DNA from: Williamsia herbipolensis
GTDB lineage: Bacteria > Actinomycetota > Actinomycetes > Mycobacteriales > Mycobacteriaceae
DNA length: 64,000 nucleotides
Assembly: GCF_000964005.1 (NCBI RefSeq)
Contig: NZ_JXYP01000011.1
Span: forward strand, 124,001 to 188,000
Direction of reading: 5' to 3'
Under the pieces are notes generated by a model. The model searched no databases. It saw only the letters and a list, made by a program, of their open reading frames with translations, and was not told the DNA's origin. Shown here piece after piece: positions 11,427 through 20,214 of this stretch; position 1 is the first letter of the stretch; every line of letters begins with the position of its first letter. Both the position numbers and the translations under genes were made by a program.

Positions 11427-11659
11427 TCCCGCTCCTGGCGCGGCGCTACATCTACCGCTACCTGCTGGTGGCGTTCGCGCTGCCGCTCGTCGCCCGGCTC
11501 AGCCTGTCAGCGGGCGCCCGACTCGAACGCCGCAAGGGCCGCCGCACCATCGTCTCGCGCATCCTGACCGGCGTCGGTCGCTTCTCGCGCAAGCGGGTGA
11601 CCAAGGCCGTCGACAAGGGCGTCGTCACGCCCAAGGCCGCCGAGCGCGCCCGCGCCTGA
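11423..11659 (+). CDS. Small basic membrane-associated protein
   Basis: About 78 residues, starting at the GTG that overlaps the LapA-like stop (GTGA), which suggests coupling. One hydrophobic segment (YLLVAFALPLVARL) is followed by a strongly basic half rich in Arg and Lys. No named family is recognised. Its last 153 bp lie antisense to the 3' end of the MFS gene, so one of the two reading frames may be shorter than drawn. Confidence 0.5.
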   Translation: MIPLLARRYIYRYLLVAFALPLVARLSLSAGARLERRKGRRTIVSRILTGVGRFSRKRVTKAVDKGVVTPKAAERARA

Positions 11660-12874
11660 CGGTCCGTCGTCGGTCGGGAGTTCGCCGCGGTCGCGCAACA
11701 CCACAGCGGCGATCGCGGCCGCGGCGATCAGCGACACGATGAAGATCGCGTAGCCCACCGCGGTCGCGCGCAGGCCCACGTGGCCGGTGACGACGCCGGC
11801 GATCACCGCGGGAACGCTGAACGCGGTGTAGCAGACGGCGAACACCGCCGCGAACACCTGCGCGCGCTGCGAGGGCGCACTGACGCGCGCCATCTCCGAC
11901 ATGATGCCCAGGAGCGTGGTGCCGAAACCGATTCCGGCGAGGATCGATCCGATCACGTACACCGGTGCCGACTCGGCCAGGACCGCCGACATCGAGATCA
12001 GCACCCCGCCGGCGAGAGCGCTGTACCCGACGACGAGCTTCATCGTGGTCGACGCGCGGGAGGCGACGGTCGACGCGAGGGCGGCGCTGCCGAAGAAGGC
12101 GCACAGGATCGCGCCACCGGTCGCGTGGTTGGCGACACCGAGGATCTGCGCGGTGATCGACGAGCCCAGCGACAGGTAGAGCCCACCGAGCGACCACGTG
12201 GCGAGCATCGCCGGGACCGCCGAGAAGAACACCGGACGCACGTCGGCAGGCACGGCGATACTCGGTGAGATCGTCCCCAGCGCATGTGAACTCGACTCGA
12301 AGCCGAGGAGCGGCGAGGTCTCGGGCAGGAACGCGATCGTGGTGAGCAGGACAGCCAGGGCGACGATCAGGACGACGTAGACGATCACCCGCGGCAGCGG
12401 CGCGTACTCCACCAGCACGCCGGCGAGCACCACGCCCGTCGCGAGCCCGAGGGGCGGGGTGGCCGTGCTGACCATCGACCCCAGATGTGGTGTCGGGGCG
12501 AGGTCGACGAGGGCGGCACTCACGGTGCCGACCAGTGCGCCGGTCGCGAGCCCCTGCAGGACCCGGGCGGCGATCAGCATCGCGACACCGTCGGCGGTCA
12601 GGAACACCACCATGCTCACGATCAGCAGGACGATGGCGCCGGCGAGGACGGGACGTCGACCGATGTGGTCGGAGATCGATCCGACGGTGAGCAGCGTTCC
12701 CACCAGCGCGAGCACGTACACCGCGAACACGATGGTCAGGGTGAAGGCCGAGAACCCGAACAGCTGCTGATAGACGGGGTAAAGCGGCGACGGCGCGGCC
12801 GAGGCCAACAGCACCACCGTCGAGGTCAGGCCGACCAGCCAGAAGGCCACCGACCGCGGGATCTGTCGCTGCAT
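11507..12874 (-). CDS. MFS transporter, probable drug exporter
   Basis: About 455 residues with some 12 hydrophobic helices. Loop 2-3 holds GSISDHIGRRPVLAG, the major facilitator motif A, and helix 4 carries the RVLQGLATGA run. The C-terminal tail of about 60 residues after VVLRDRGELPTDD is Gly/Ala/Asp-rich and is antisense to the preceding gene, so its true end is uncertain. The ATG at 12874 has GAGGAG just upstream. A TetR gene lies divergently, suggesting substrate-induced export. Confidence 0.88.
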   Translation of the reverse strand: MQRQIPRSVAFWLVGLTSTVVLLASAAPSPLYPVYQQLFGFSAFTLTIVFAVYVLALVGTLLTVGSISDHIGRRPVLAGAIVLLIVSMVVFLTADGVAMLIAARVLQGLATGALVGTVSAALVDLAPTPHLGSMVSTATPPLGLATGVVLAGVLVEYAPLPRVIVYVVLIVALAVLLTTIAFLPETSPLLGFESSSHALGTISPSIAVPADVRPVFFSAVPAMLATWSLGGLYLSLGSSITAQILGVANHATGGAILCAFFGSAALASTVASRASTTMKLVVGYSALAGGVLISMSAVLAESAPVYVIGSILAGIGFGTTLLGIMSEMARVSAPSQRAQVFAAVFAVCYTAFSVPAVIAGVVTGHVGLRATAVGYAIFIVSLIAAAAIAAVVLRDRGELPTDDGPSGAGALGGLGRDDALVDGLGHPLAREATDAGQDARDDGAAALAAFESGAR

Positions 12875-12891
12875 GTCGCTACTCCTCGCTT

Positions 12892-12949
12892 AAAGCAGTG
12901 ATTGTTGCTTTTGAGAAGGTAGCACCGTGTTCCGACTTAAAGCCAGTCG
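12892..12949. promoter_or_regulatory. Candidate TetR operators between MFS and tetR
   Basis: The 85-bp divergent region holds two dyads. One is AAAGCA at 12892-12897 with TGCTTT at 12906-12911 (8-bp spacer). The other is CGACT at 12933-12937 with AGTCG at 12945-12949. A CTTAAAGC string occurs in or beside both. This fits an autorepressing TetR that also controls the exporter; binding is inferred. Confidence 0.5.
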
Positions 12950-12959
12950 ATTTGCAATA

Positions 12960-13553
12960 ATGGCAGACATGACTCCCACGCGCACCTCTGCCCGACGGCC
13001 CGGCGGCCGCAGCGCACGCGTGCAGGCCGACGTCTACGCGGCGGTCGGCGCGCTGGTCAGCGAGGGTCATCGCGACACGATGACCGTCCCGCAGGTCGCC
13101 GAACGCGCCGGGGTGAACCCCACCAGCATCTATCGCCGCTGGGGCGGGGTGGCCACGCTCCTCGAGGAGGTCGCGGTCGCCGCGCTGACCGGCGACGAGC
13201 CCATGCCCGACACAGGCGCCATCCGCGGCGATCTCGAGGCGTGGGCGGGCATCATCGTCGCCGACATCACCCGACCCGAGCGCATCGTCTACCTCCGCGC
13301 GATGGTCAGTGCCCGCCAGGGCACCCCGGGTGAGTGCCCGTGCTGGGAGACCCGAGACGAGCAGGCCGGACAGATGCTGGCCCGCGCCGCCGAACGCGGC
13401 GAGGCCGTGCCGACCGTCGCGCAGGTGCTCAACCACGTCGTGGCGCCGCTGTACCACCACGTCGTGTTCGGGCTCCACGCCGACGAGGCCTTCGCGCACT
13501 CCCTCGTCGCCGACGTCCTCGCGATGGCGCCGGCGCGCGTGCTCGCGCACTAG
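12960..13553 (+). CDS. TetR-family transcriptional regulator
   Basis: About 198 residues. An N-terminal helix-turn-helix reads MTVPQVAERAGVNPTSIYRRWGGVATLLEEV, the usual TetR form, followed by an all-helical ligand domain (TetR_C type). The ATG at 12960 is used; a second ATG three codons on is possible. A Cys pair lies in GECPCWE. It is divergent from the MFS exporter and separated from it by two dyads, so it probably represses that gene and itself. Confidence 0.88.
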   Translation: MADMTPTRTSARRPGGRSARVQADVYAAVGALVSEGHRDTMTVPQVAERAGVNPTSIYRRWGGVATLLEEVAVAALTGDEPMPDTGAIRGDLEAWAGIIVADITRPERIVYLRAMVSARQGTPGECPCWETRDEQAGQMLARAAERGEAVPTVAQVLNHVVAPLYHHVVFGLHADEAFAHSLVADVLAMAPARVLAH

Positions 13554-13561
13554 CCTGCGGC

Positions 13562-14065
13562 TCAGTCGTTCCCGCTGTCCGCGGTGACCTCGGTGATGTC
13601 GGACAGGAACCGGAGGACCACCTCGCGTTCGTCGTCGGGGAGGGCGCGGCAGACGTCGTCGATGCGGCTGATCGTCGCACTCCACGCCGCGTGCGTGGCC
13701 TGCCGCGCGGCAGGGGTCTCGACCACCGACACCCGGCGTCGGTCGACGGTGTCGCGGACCCGCCGGACGTGTCCGGCGCGTTCGAGTCGGTCCACCAGGA
13801 CGGTGGCCGAGGCCGACCGGATACCGAGGTGTGCGGCCAGCTCCGCCACTCCCATCGGTCCGCGCTGTGCGAGCGCGGCGATCGCCGCCATGTCGTTGGG
13901 GTTCATCCCCATCCGGTCGGCCATGCGCCCGACCAGCTCCCGCGACGCGCCGACCATGTCGCGGACGGCCACGGTCGCGGGGTCGAGGTCCCCGTAGGAG
14001 GAGTCCCCGCCGGTCGAGGTGTCGCGGGTGGGCATGGGGGACATCCCACCATCGGGCGAGTGCAT
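13562..14065 (-). CDS. MarR-family transcriptional regulator
   Basis: About 167 residues. The winged helix-turn-helix is visible as LAQRGPMGVAELAAHLGIRSASATVLVDRLERAGHVRRVRDTVDRRRVSV, a normal MarR wing (DxRRxxV). The exact start is unclear; the ATG at 14065 is chosen, with a TTG two codons earlier as alternative. It is divergent from a broken FAD monooxygenase gene that it probably regulated. Confidence 0.86.
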   Translation of the reverse strand: MHSPDGGMSPMPTRDTSTGGDSSYGDLDPATVAVRDMVGASRELVGRMADRMGMNPNDMAAIAALAQRGPMGVAELAAHLGIRSASATVLVDRLERAGHVRRVRDTVDRRRVSVVETPAARQATHAAWSATISRIDDVCRALPDDEREVVLRFLSDITEVTADSGND

Positions 14066-14096
14066 AGTCAATATGGTGATTCGACAAACTGATTGC

Positions 14097-14107
14097 TAGA
14101 TTGTCTA
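14097..14107. promoter_or_regulatory. Candidate MarR operator dyad
   Basis: A short palindrome TAGA-TTG-TCTA lies in the AT-rich spacer between marR and the monooxygenase start. MarR proteins commonly bind such short dyads in divergent promoters. No binding evidence. Confidence 0.3.
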
Positions 14108-14136
14108 CATATATTCGCACTGCGAGGGAGAACGAC

Positions 14137-15407
14137 ATGACCGATCGACGAGCACACGAGGGTGACCGACCGCGAGTCCTGGTGACCGGGGGCAGTGTCG
14201 GAGGGCCGGCGCAGGCGTGGGCCCTGCAGCGGGCGGGTTTCGCGGTGACGCTCGTCGAACGGGCGCCGCGTCCCCGCGAGGCCGGACAGAACATCGACAT
14301 CCGCGACGCCGGTCACGCGGTGCTGCGCGCAATGGGATCCGCGACGATGTGAAAGCGGCCTCCACCGGCGAGGTGGGTATCCGCTACCTCGATCACCGCG
14401 GCGAGCCCTACGCCGAGCTGCCCGCCCTCGAGGGAGCCGACGGGCCGACCGCCGAGCTGGAGATCCTGCGCGGGAAGCTCTCCGAGATCCTGATGGGACT
14501 CACGGAGGGAACGGTCGAGCACCGGTTCGGGACGCACGTCGTCGCGCTCGACGACCGGCCCGGGGACGGGGTCGACGTCGCGTTCGCCGACGGCACCCGC
14601 GAGCACTTCGACCTGGTCGTGGTGGCCGAGGGGCGCAACTCCACGACGCGCGACCTCGTGTTCGGCGACGAGGTGGGCACGATCAGCCGTGGCCTCTACA
14701 TCGCCTACGGCACGATCGCCCGGACCGCCGCCGACGACGACTGGTGGCGCTGGATGACCGCGCGGGACAGCCGCATGGTCGGCCTCCGCCCGGACAACAC
14801 GGGCACGATCCGAGCGAACCTCGGTTTCCTGGCGCCGGATCTCGGCCTCGACCGTCTCGGTCACGCCGCGCAGATGACGGTGCTGCGCAACCGTTTCGCC
14901 GACGTCGGGTGGGAGACCGACCGCATCCTCGACGGCTTCGAGGCCGCGCCGGAGGAGTTCTACATGGAACGCACCGACAAGGTGGTGATGCCGACCTACT
15001 CCCGAGGACGGGTCATCGTCGTCGGCGACGCGGCGTGGGCGGGCGGCCCCACCGGTATGGGGACGACGCTCGCGCTGGTGGGCGCCTACGTCCTCGCCGG
15101 CGAACTCGACGCGGCCCGCACCGGCGACGTGATCGACCATCGCCGCGCTTTCACCGCATACGAACGGATCATCCGCCCGTACGCGGAGTCGGTCCAGACC
15201 CCGTCGTCGGGCAACTCCCGCATGGTGATGCCGCGGACGACGCGCGGCCTGCGGGTGCTGCGAGCCGTGCACACCCTGCTCGCGCGACCCGCGGTGCGTT
15301 CGCGGGTCGAGCACCGTCTGCTCTCGCGGGCGGGCAAGGATTTCGTGTTGCCGAGTTACCCGATCTACGCCGACGCGCCGGTCACTGCCGGACGGGGTGT
15401 CGGCTGA
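14137..15407 (+). pseudogene. FAD-dependent monooxygenase, frameshifted
   Basis: Two frames together encode one flavoprotein monooxygenase of about 422 residues. The first 72 codons (ATG at 14137 behind GAGGGAG) give the dinucleotide-binding start VLVTGGSVGGPAQAWALQRAGF and end at TGA after RAMGSATM. The second frame resumes at IRDDVKAASTGEVG and carries the GD motif VVVGDAAWAGGPTGMG to the end. Continuity requires one missing base in the G run at 14334-14336 (ATGGGATCC where ATG-GGN-ATC is expected). It is either a recent inactivation or a sequencing error. Confidence 0.85.
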
Positions 15408-15837
15408 GGATCGAGACCCGGTTGAACGCGTTGATGGCGATGGCGACCCAGATGACCGCCGAGACCTGGTCGTCGGTGAGCGTGGCGCGGGCCCGTTCGT
15501 AGTGGATCTCCGCCACGTCGTGCAGCGGCAGGGTCGTCACCGTCTCCGCCAGCAGCAGTGCCGCGCGCTCGGTCTCGTCGAACAGCTCGGTCTCGCGCCA
15601 GGCGGGCAGTGTCGCGATGCGCCCCACGGTCTCGCCGGCGGCGATCGCGCGGCGCGAGTGCAACTCCAGGCAGAACGCGCATCCGTTGATCTGCGACACC
15701 CGCAGGTTGATCAGCTCCACCAGGATGCGCGGGAGATCGGCGCCGTGTGCCGTGTCCGACACCGCGGCGGCGACCCCACCCAGTGCCCGGTACGCCTCGG
15801 GGGACTGCTTGTCGATGTAGATGTGCGGGAGGTCCAT
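15382..15837 (-). CDS. AhpD/carboxymuconolactone decarboxylase-like protein
   Basis: About 151 residues. The active-site pattern of AhpD-like peroxidatic proteins is present: N-G-C-A-F-C-x2-x-H (CAFCLELH) preceded by VSQI. Such proteins reduce peroxides or act as disulfide partners; the carboxymuconolactone function is less likely with the CxxC present. Its 3' end overlaps the monooxygenase remnant by 26 bp tail to tail. Confidence 0.82.
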   Translation of the reverse strand: MDLPHIYIDKQSPEAYRALGGVAAAVSDTAHGADLPRILVELINLRVSQINGCAFCLELHSRRAIAAGETVGRIATLPAWRETELFDETERAALLLAETVTTLPLHDVAEIHYERARATLTDDQVSAVIWVAIAINAFNRVSILSRHPVRQ

Positions 15838-15947
15838 CGCGACTCCTGTAGGTGGCTCGGTGGGCGTACGCCGCAGGTGGGATCACCGGCGTATCGTTCA
15901 CTCACGCATCAACATAGACGCGGCGTGAGCGAGCGGATGGGACGGCG

Positions 15948-16967
15948 ATGAGCAATCTCGAAGAGCACCCGGTGTCTCAGGAGTGCGTGGCCGACCCGCG
16001 CGGCGGCGTCGAGGTCATCACCGCGCGCGAGGTGCCGTTGGGCGGTCCGCGCGCGATGCGTGTCCGTCGGACGCTGCCGCAGCGACAACGGTCGCTGATC
16101 GGGGCGTGGTGCTTCATCGACCACTACGGCCCCGAGGACGTGTCGACATCGGCCGGCATGGACGTGGCGCCGCACCCCCACACCGGTCTGCAGACCGTCA
16201 GCTGGTTGTTCACCGGCGAGATCGAGCACCACGACTCCGCGGGCGTCCACGCGATGGTGCGCCCCGGTGAGCTCAACCTCATGTCCGCCGGTCACGGCAT
16301 CAGCCACTCCGAGGTGTCCACCCCGGACACGACGATCCTCCACGGGGCGCAGCTGTGGCTGGCACTGCCCGATGCCGTGCGCGACGACGACCACGGCTTC
16401 GACCACTTCGCCCCCGAACCGGTCACCGCCGGCGACGCGCAGATGCGGGTGTTCCTCGGCGACGTGGGGATGCGGGTCGGCGACGAGCGCGTGCGGGCGG
16501 ACTCACCGGTGCGGACCGCGACCGCACTGGTCGGCGCGGAGATCGTGCTGCCCGCGCACACCACCGTGACGCTCGAGGTCGCTCCGACGCACGAACACGG
16601 CGTGTTGAGCGACCGGGGTGACATCGCCGTCGAGAACGAGTCGCTCGCGGTCGGCGAACTCGGGTTCGTCGGCGTCGGGTCGCCGACCGTCGTCGTCGCC
16701 AACCGATCCGACACGTCGGGTCGGGTACTGCTCGTCGGGGGCGAGCCGTTCACCGAGGAGATCATCATGTGGTGGAACTTCGTCGGACGCACCCACGACG
16801 AGATCGCCTCCTATCGTGCGCAGTGGGAGGCCGGCGACGTCCGATTCGGGACCGTCGAGGGATACCGTGGGCCGCACCCGCGTATCCCGGCTCCCGAGAT
16901 GCCGACCACCACGCTGCGCCCGCGCGCCAACCCGGCGCCGCACGCCGGCTCCACGAGAGGCCGATGA
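15948..16967 (+). CDS. Pirin family protein
   Basis: About 339 residues, a bicupin. The N-terminal cupin includes DHYGPEDV and PHPHTGLQTVSWLFTGEIEHHDS, with the His metal ligands of pirins, and the MSAGHGISHSE run follows. A pirin C-terminal domain follows (LVGGEPFTEEIIMWWNFVGRTHDEI). Bacterial pirins are iron proteins with quercetinase or regulatory roles; which applies here is unknown. Its stop overlaps the next gene start by ATGA. Confidence 0.92.
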   Translation: MSNLEEHPVSQECVADPRGGVEVITAREVPLGGPRAMRVRRTLPQRQRSLIGAWCFIDHYGPEDVSTSAGMDVAPHPHTGLQTVSWLFTGEIEHHDSAGVHAMVRPGELNLMSAGHGISHSEVSTPDTTILHGAQLWLALPDAVRDDDHGFDHFAPEPVTAGDAQMRVFLGDVGMRVGDERVRADSPVRTATALVGAEIVLPAHTTVTLEVAPTHEHGVLSDRGDIAVENESLAVGELGFVGVGSPTVVVANRSDTSGRVLLVGGEPFTEEIIMWWNFVGRTHDEIASYRAQWEAGDVRFGTVEGYRGPHPRIPAPEMPTTTLRPRANPAPHAGSTRGR

Positions 16968-17344
16968 CCATGCCGACCGACAAGACCGGCGCCCGGGCCG
17001 AGATCGCCGACAACCCGGCGATGCAGCGATTCGAGATCTCCGTCGACACCGGCGACGGCACCGGCTCCGTGGTGGGCTTCGCGCTGTACCGCGACCGCAC
17101 CGACGATTCCGGCCGCGCGCAGCGGGTCTTCTTCCACACCGAGGTCGACGACGCCTTCGGCGGTCGTGGACTGGGGACGTTGCTGGTCCGCGGCGCGCTG
17201 GAGGCCATGCGCGACAACGGAACCCGCGTGGTGCCGGGGTGTCCGCTGTTCGCCGCCTACCTGCGCAAGCATGACGACTTCGCCGACATCGTCGACCGCC
17301 CCACCCAGCAGATCATGGACGACCTGCGCGAGCAGACCGCCTGA
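16964..17344 (+). CDS. GNAT N-acetyltransferase (GCN5-related, PF14542-like)
   Basis: About 126 residues. The short acetyltransferase form is clear: VFFHTEVDDAFGGRGLGTLLVRGALEAM has the acetyl-CoA loop (R/G-x-x-G-x-G), and the C-terminal GTRVVPGCPLFAAYLRKHDDFADIV matches the conserved end of this small family. The ATG at 16964 overlaps the pirin stop, so the pair are probably coupled. Substrate unknown. Confidence 0.88.
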   Translation: MTMPTDKTGARAEIADNPAMQRFEISVDTGDGTGSVVGFALYRDRTDDSGRAQRVFFHTEVDDAFGGRGLGTLLVRGALEAMRDNGTRVVPGCPLFAAYLRKHDDFADIVDRPTQQIMDDLREQTA

Positions 17345-17348
17345 GGAC

Positions 17349-18722
17349 TCAGGCCTCGACCCGGGGCCGCACGTCCGCGAGACCGAGATGGTGTCGCAGG
17401 GTGGTGCCGGTGTAGTCCTCACGGTGCACGCCGCGTTCCTGGAGCAGCGGGACCACCTCGTCGGCGAACCGGTCGAGGCCCCCGGGGGTGAGGTGGGGGA
17501 CGAGGATGAAGCCGTCGCACGCGTCGGCCTCGACGAACTCGATCATGGTGTCCGCGACGGTCTCTGCCGAGCCGATGAACGACTGCCGACCGGTCACCTC
17601 CACGATCAGCTCGCGCGTCGTGAGCTTCTTCGCCTCGGCCAACTGCCGCCATTCCGCCGCGACGTCTCGCGGATCGCGGTGGATGCGCACGCTGGCCCGC
17701 CCCTTCGCGACGGTGTTCTCGCCCGGGATGGGATCGACGGCCGGCAGCGGGCCGTCGGGATCGTGGTCGGAGAGATCCCGGTTCCACAGTTGCTCGAGGA
17801 ATTTGATCGCGGTCTGACCGCTGACCTGCGCCAGGCGCACCTCGTGGGCGAGATCGGCGGCGTCGGCGTCGGTGTCACCGATCACGAACGTCGTCGCGGG
17901 CAGGATCAGCAGGTCGTCGGGCTCGCGACCGAAGCGCGCGAGCCTGCCCTTCACGTCGGCGTAGAACTGTTGCCCCGCATCGAGGGTCCCGTGCCGGGAG
18001 AAGATCGCGTCGGCGGTCTCGGCCGCGAAGTCACGGCCCTCCTCGGAATCGCCCGCCTGGAAGATGACCGGGTGTCCCTGCGGACTGCGCGGCACCGAGA
18101 ACCGGCCGGTGATGTCGAACTGGCTGCTCGCGTACGAGAACGCGCCCGCGTCGGGTCGTCGGAGGAACCGGCCCGTGGCCTTGTCGGCGACGATGTCGCC
18201 GTCGTCCCACGAATCCCACAGTCGCTGTGCGGCATCGAGGAACTCGCGCGCGCGGGTGTAGCGGGCGTCCTTGGCGAGATAACCCCCGCGACGGAAGTTC
18301 TGGCCGGTGAACTCGTCCCACGACGTGACCACGTTCCACGCCGCCCGGCCGTTGGTGAGGTGATCGAGGCTCGCGAACTGCCGCGCGACCTCGACCGGCT
18401 CGTTGAACGTCGAGTTGATGGTGCCGGTGAGGCCGAGGTGGCTGGTCACCTCGGCGAGTGCGGCGAGAACGGTGAACGTGTCCGGGCGGCCCACGACGTC
18501 GAGGTCGTAGATCTGGTCGTTCTGCTCGCGCAGCCGCAACCCCTCGGCGAGGAACAGGAAGTCGAACTTGGCGCGTTCGGCGGTCCGCGCGAAGTGGACG
18601 AACGACTCGATGTCGATGTGGCTGCCGGCCGCGGGATCGCTCCACACCGTGGTGTTGTTGACGCCGGGGAAGTGCGCGGCGAGATGTACCTGACGGCGGC
18701 GATTCTTCTCGGGGGTGCTCAT
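17349..18722 (-). CDS. NtaA/DszA-type FMN-dependent monooxygenase
   Basis: About 457 residues, a luciferase-like TIM-barrel flavin monooxygenase of the NtaA/SnaA/DszA group. Diagnostic stretches are AHFPGVNNTTVW, FVHFARTAERAKFDFLFLAEG, GTINSTFNEPVEVARQFASLDHLTNGRAAWNVVTS and FRRGGYL. These enzymes use FMNH2 and O2 to oxidise sulfones, nitrilotriacetate-like chelators or similar compounds. The ATG at 18722 overlaps the stop of a second luciferase-like gene upstream. Its place beside two other such genes suggests organosulfur or organonitrogen scavenging (inferred). Confidence 0.9.
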   Translation of the reverse strand: MSTPEKNRRRQVHLAAHFPGVNNTTVWSDPAAGSHIDIESFVHFARTAERAKFDFLFLAEGLRLREQNDQIYDLDVVGRPDTFTVLAALAEVTSHLGLTGTINSTFNEPVEVARQFASLDHLTNGRAAWNVVTSWDEFTGQNFRRGGYLAKDARYTRAREFLDAAQRLWDSWDDGDIVADKATGRFLRRPDAGAFSYASSQFDITGRFSVPRSPQGHPVIFQAGDSEEGRDFAAETADAIFSRHGTLDAGQQFYADVKGRLARFGREPDDLLILPATTFVIGDTDADAADLAHEVRLAQVSGQTAIKFLEQLWNRDLSDHDPDGPLPAVDPIPGENTVAKGRASVRIHRDPRDVAAEWRQLAEAKKLTTRELIVEVTGRQSFIGSAETVADTMIEFVEADACDGFILVPHLTPGGLDRFADEVVPLLQERGVHREDYTGTTLRHHLGLADVRPRVEA

Positions 18723-19909
18723 GCTGTCACCAGTCCTGCGTAGCGGTTGGCGGGGCGGGGGAGTCGGAGATGCCCGCGGAGGGTCTCCTCGGAGTAGTGC
18801 GTGCGGAACAGGGTGCGTCGCTGCAGTTCCGGGACCACGCCGGCCACGATCGCCTCGAGGTCCAGGGGCACGGCGCCCGGTCGCAGGCGGACACCGACCA
18901 CCCCGGTCTCGGGGTCGACGAGCTCGGCGATCCGGTCGGCGACGTCGGCGGGAGTGCCGACGACCACCGCGGCGTCGTCGGTGAACTCGGTGCCGAGCCA
19001 CTCGTCGAGTCGATCGCGGTGCGCCCGGGCCTGCGCGCGGGTGTCGCCGAGGAACACGGTCAGATCGGCCAGCACGCGCACGGCGTCGTCGCGGCCGGCC
19101 TCGACGCGGGCCCGGTCGATCTCGGCGACGATGCCGCGCGCGTCGGCGACGTCGGTGGGGGTCACGAACGCGAGGTCGGCCGAGCTGCCCACGAAGCGGT
19201 GCACGTCGCCGGTGTGGCTCAGCGCCGCGATGATCGGTTGGCCCTGCGGCGGTCGCGGCGTGATCGACGGTCCGCGCACCGAGAAGAACGCACCCCGGAA
19301 ATCGATGTAGTGCAGCTTGTCCCGGTCGATGAAACGGCCGGTCGCGACGTCGCGGATCTCCGCGTCGTCCTCCCAGCTGTCCCACAGGCGGCGCAGGACC
19401 TCCGCGTGATCGGCGGCCTCGGCGAGCAGGTCGGGGACGGGTTCGGCGCCGGGGCGGCGTCCGAACAGCGCGGTGTCGCCCGCGTGGTGCGAGATCCGCA
19501 GGCGGACTCCCGCCCGACCGTGCGACGCGTGGTCGAGGCTCGCGATGGCCTTCGAGACGTGGAACGGCTCGGTGTGGGTGGTGACCGCCGTCGGGATCAG
19601 TCCGACGTGATCGGTCGCGAGGGCGACGCGGGCGGCGACTAGCGTCGAGTCCAGATGTCCGACCGCGAGATCCACGCGCCCGTCGGCGGTGGCGGCCGGA
19701 CCCGAGGAGGAGTCCGAGAGGGAGAACGAGTCCTCGATGGTCACCAGGTCGAGCAGCCCCTGCTCGGCGAGACGCACCTGATCGATCCAGTACCGCGCGC
19801 TCACCAACTCGGTGGGGCGGGCCGAGTCGAGACGCCAGGCGGCCGGGTGTCGTCCCGCGCCACCCAGCGCGACGCCGACATGGATCGATTGCTCGGGGCT
19901 CGCGGACAC
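18719..19909 (-). CDS. Luciferase-like (LLM) flavin monooxygenase
   Basis: About 396 residues. TIM-barrel luciferase-like features include VRLAEQGLLDLVTIEDSF, LIPTAVTTHTEPFHVSKAIASLDHASHGRAGVRL and FGRRPGAEP. The GTG at 19909 is preferred because a perfect AGGAGG lies about eight bases before it. It is coupled to the DszA-like gene by ATGA. Probably an FMNH2-dependent monooxygenase supplied by a reductase encoded elsewhere, since no flavin reductase is seen nearby. Confidence 0.85.
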   Translation of the reverse strand: MSASPEQSIHVGVALGGAGRHPAAWRLDSARPTELVSARYWIDQVRLAEQGLLDLVTIEDSFSLSDSSSGPAATADGRVDLAVGHLDSTLVAARVALATDHVGLIPTAVTTHTEPFHVSKAIASLDHASHGRAGVRLRISHHAGDTALFGRRPGAEPVPDLLAEAADHAEVLRRLWDSWEDDAEIRDVATGRFIDRDKLHYIDFRGAFFSVRGPSITPRPPQGQPIIAALSHTGDVHRFVGSSADLAFVTPTDVADARGIVAEIDRARVEAGRDDAVRVLADLTVFLGDTRAQARAHRDRLDEWLGTEFTDDAAVVVGTPADVADRIAELVDPETGVVGVRLRPGAVPLDLEAIVAGVVPELQRRTLFRTHYSEETLRGHLRLPRPANRYAGLVTA

Positions 19910-20043
19910 GCGGACCTCACCTCCTGGTAGCGGTTGTCGTCGGGTCAACTCCAGGGTGCTGGTGACGATTCCGTTCGCGCGGAGAACAAATCACGGTGAA
20001 CGCAACCGTCGCGAGATCGGCCGCGACGGCGCTCACTGGATCC

Positions 20044-20214
20044 ATGTCTGTCTCCATCGGTGTCCTGCGTCCGTCGTGGCTGACGCGGTTGCGAGCGGTC
20101 GACCTGCTCTCGGCCGCCGCAGCGCTCAACCCCGACGCACACTCGGTGTGGCCGTCGTCGCGAGCCGCCCTGGCAACGCGGACCGACGGGGTCCCGGGAA
20201 TCGACGAGCGATGA
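20044..20214 (+). CDS. Candidate leader peptide of the sulfur LLM gene
   Basis: A 56-codon frame starts at ATG 20044 and its TGA overlaps the ATG of the next monooxygenase (ATGA). Its core, SWLTRLRAVDLLSAAAAL, resembles the short actinobacterial leader peptides of form R-R-x-x-V-D-L-x-R-x-x-S found upstream of sulfur genes, but it lacks the usual terminal cysteines. Translation is unproven. If it is real, it would couple ribosome movement to the downstream gene. Confidence 0.4.
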   Translation: MSVSIGVLRPSWLTRLRAVDLLSAAAALNPDAHSVWPSSRAALATRTDGVPGIDER

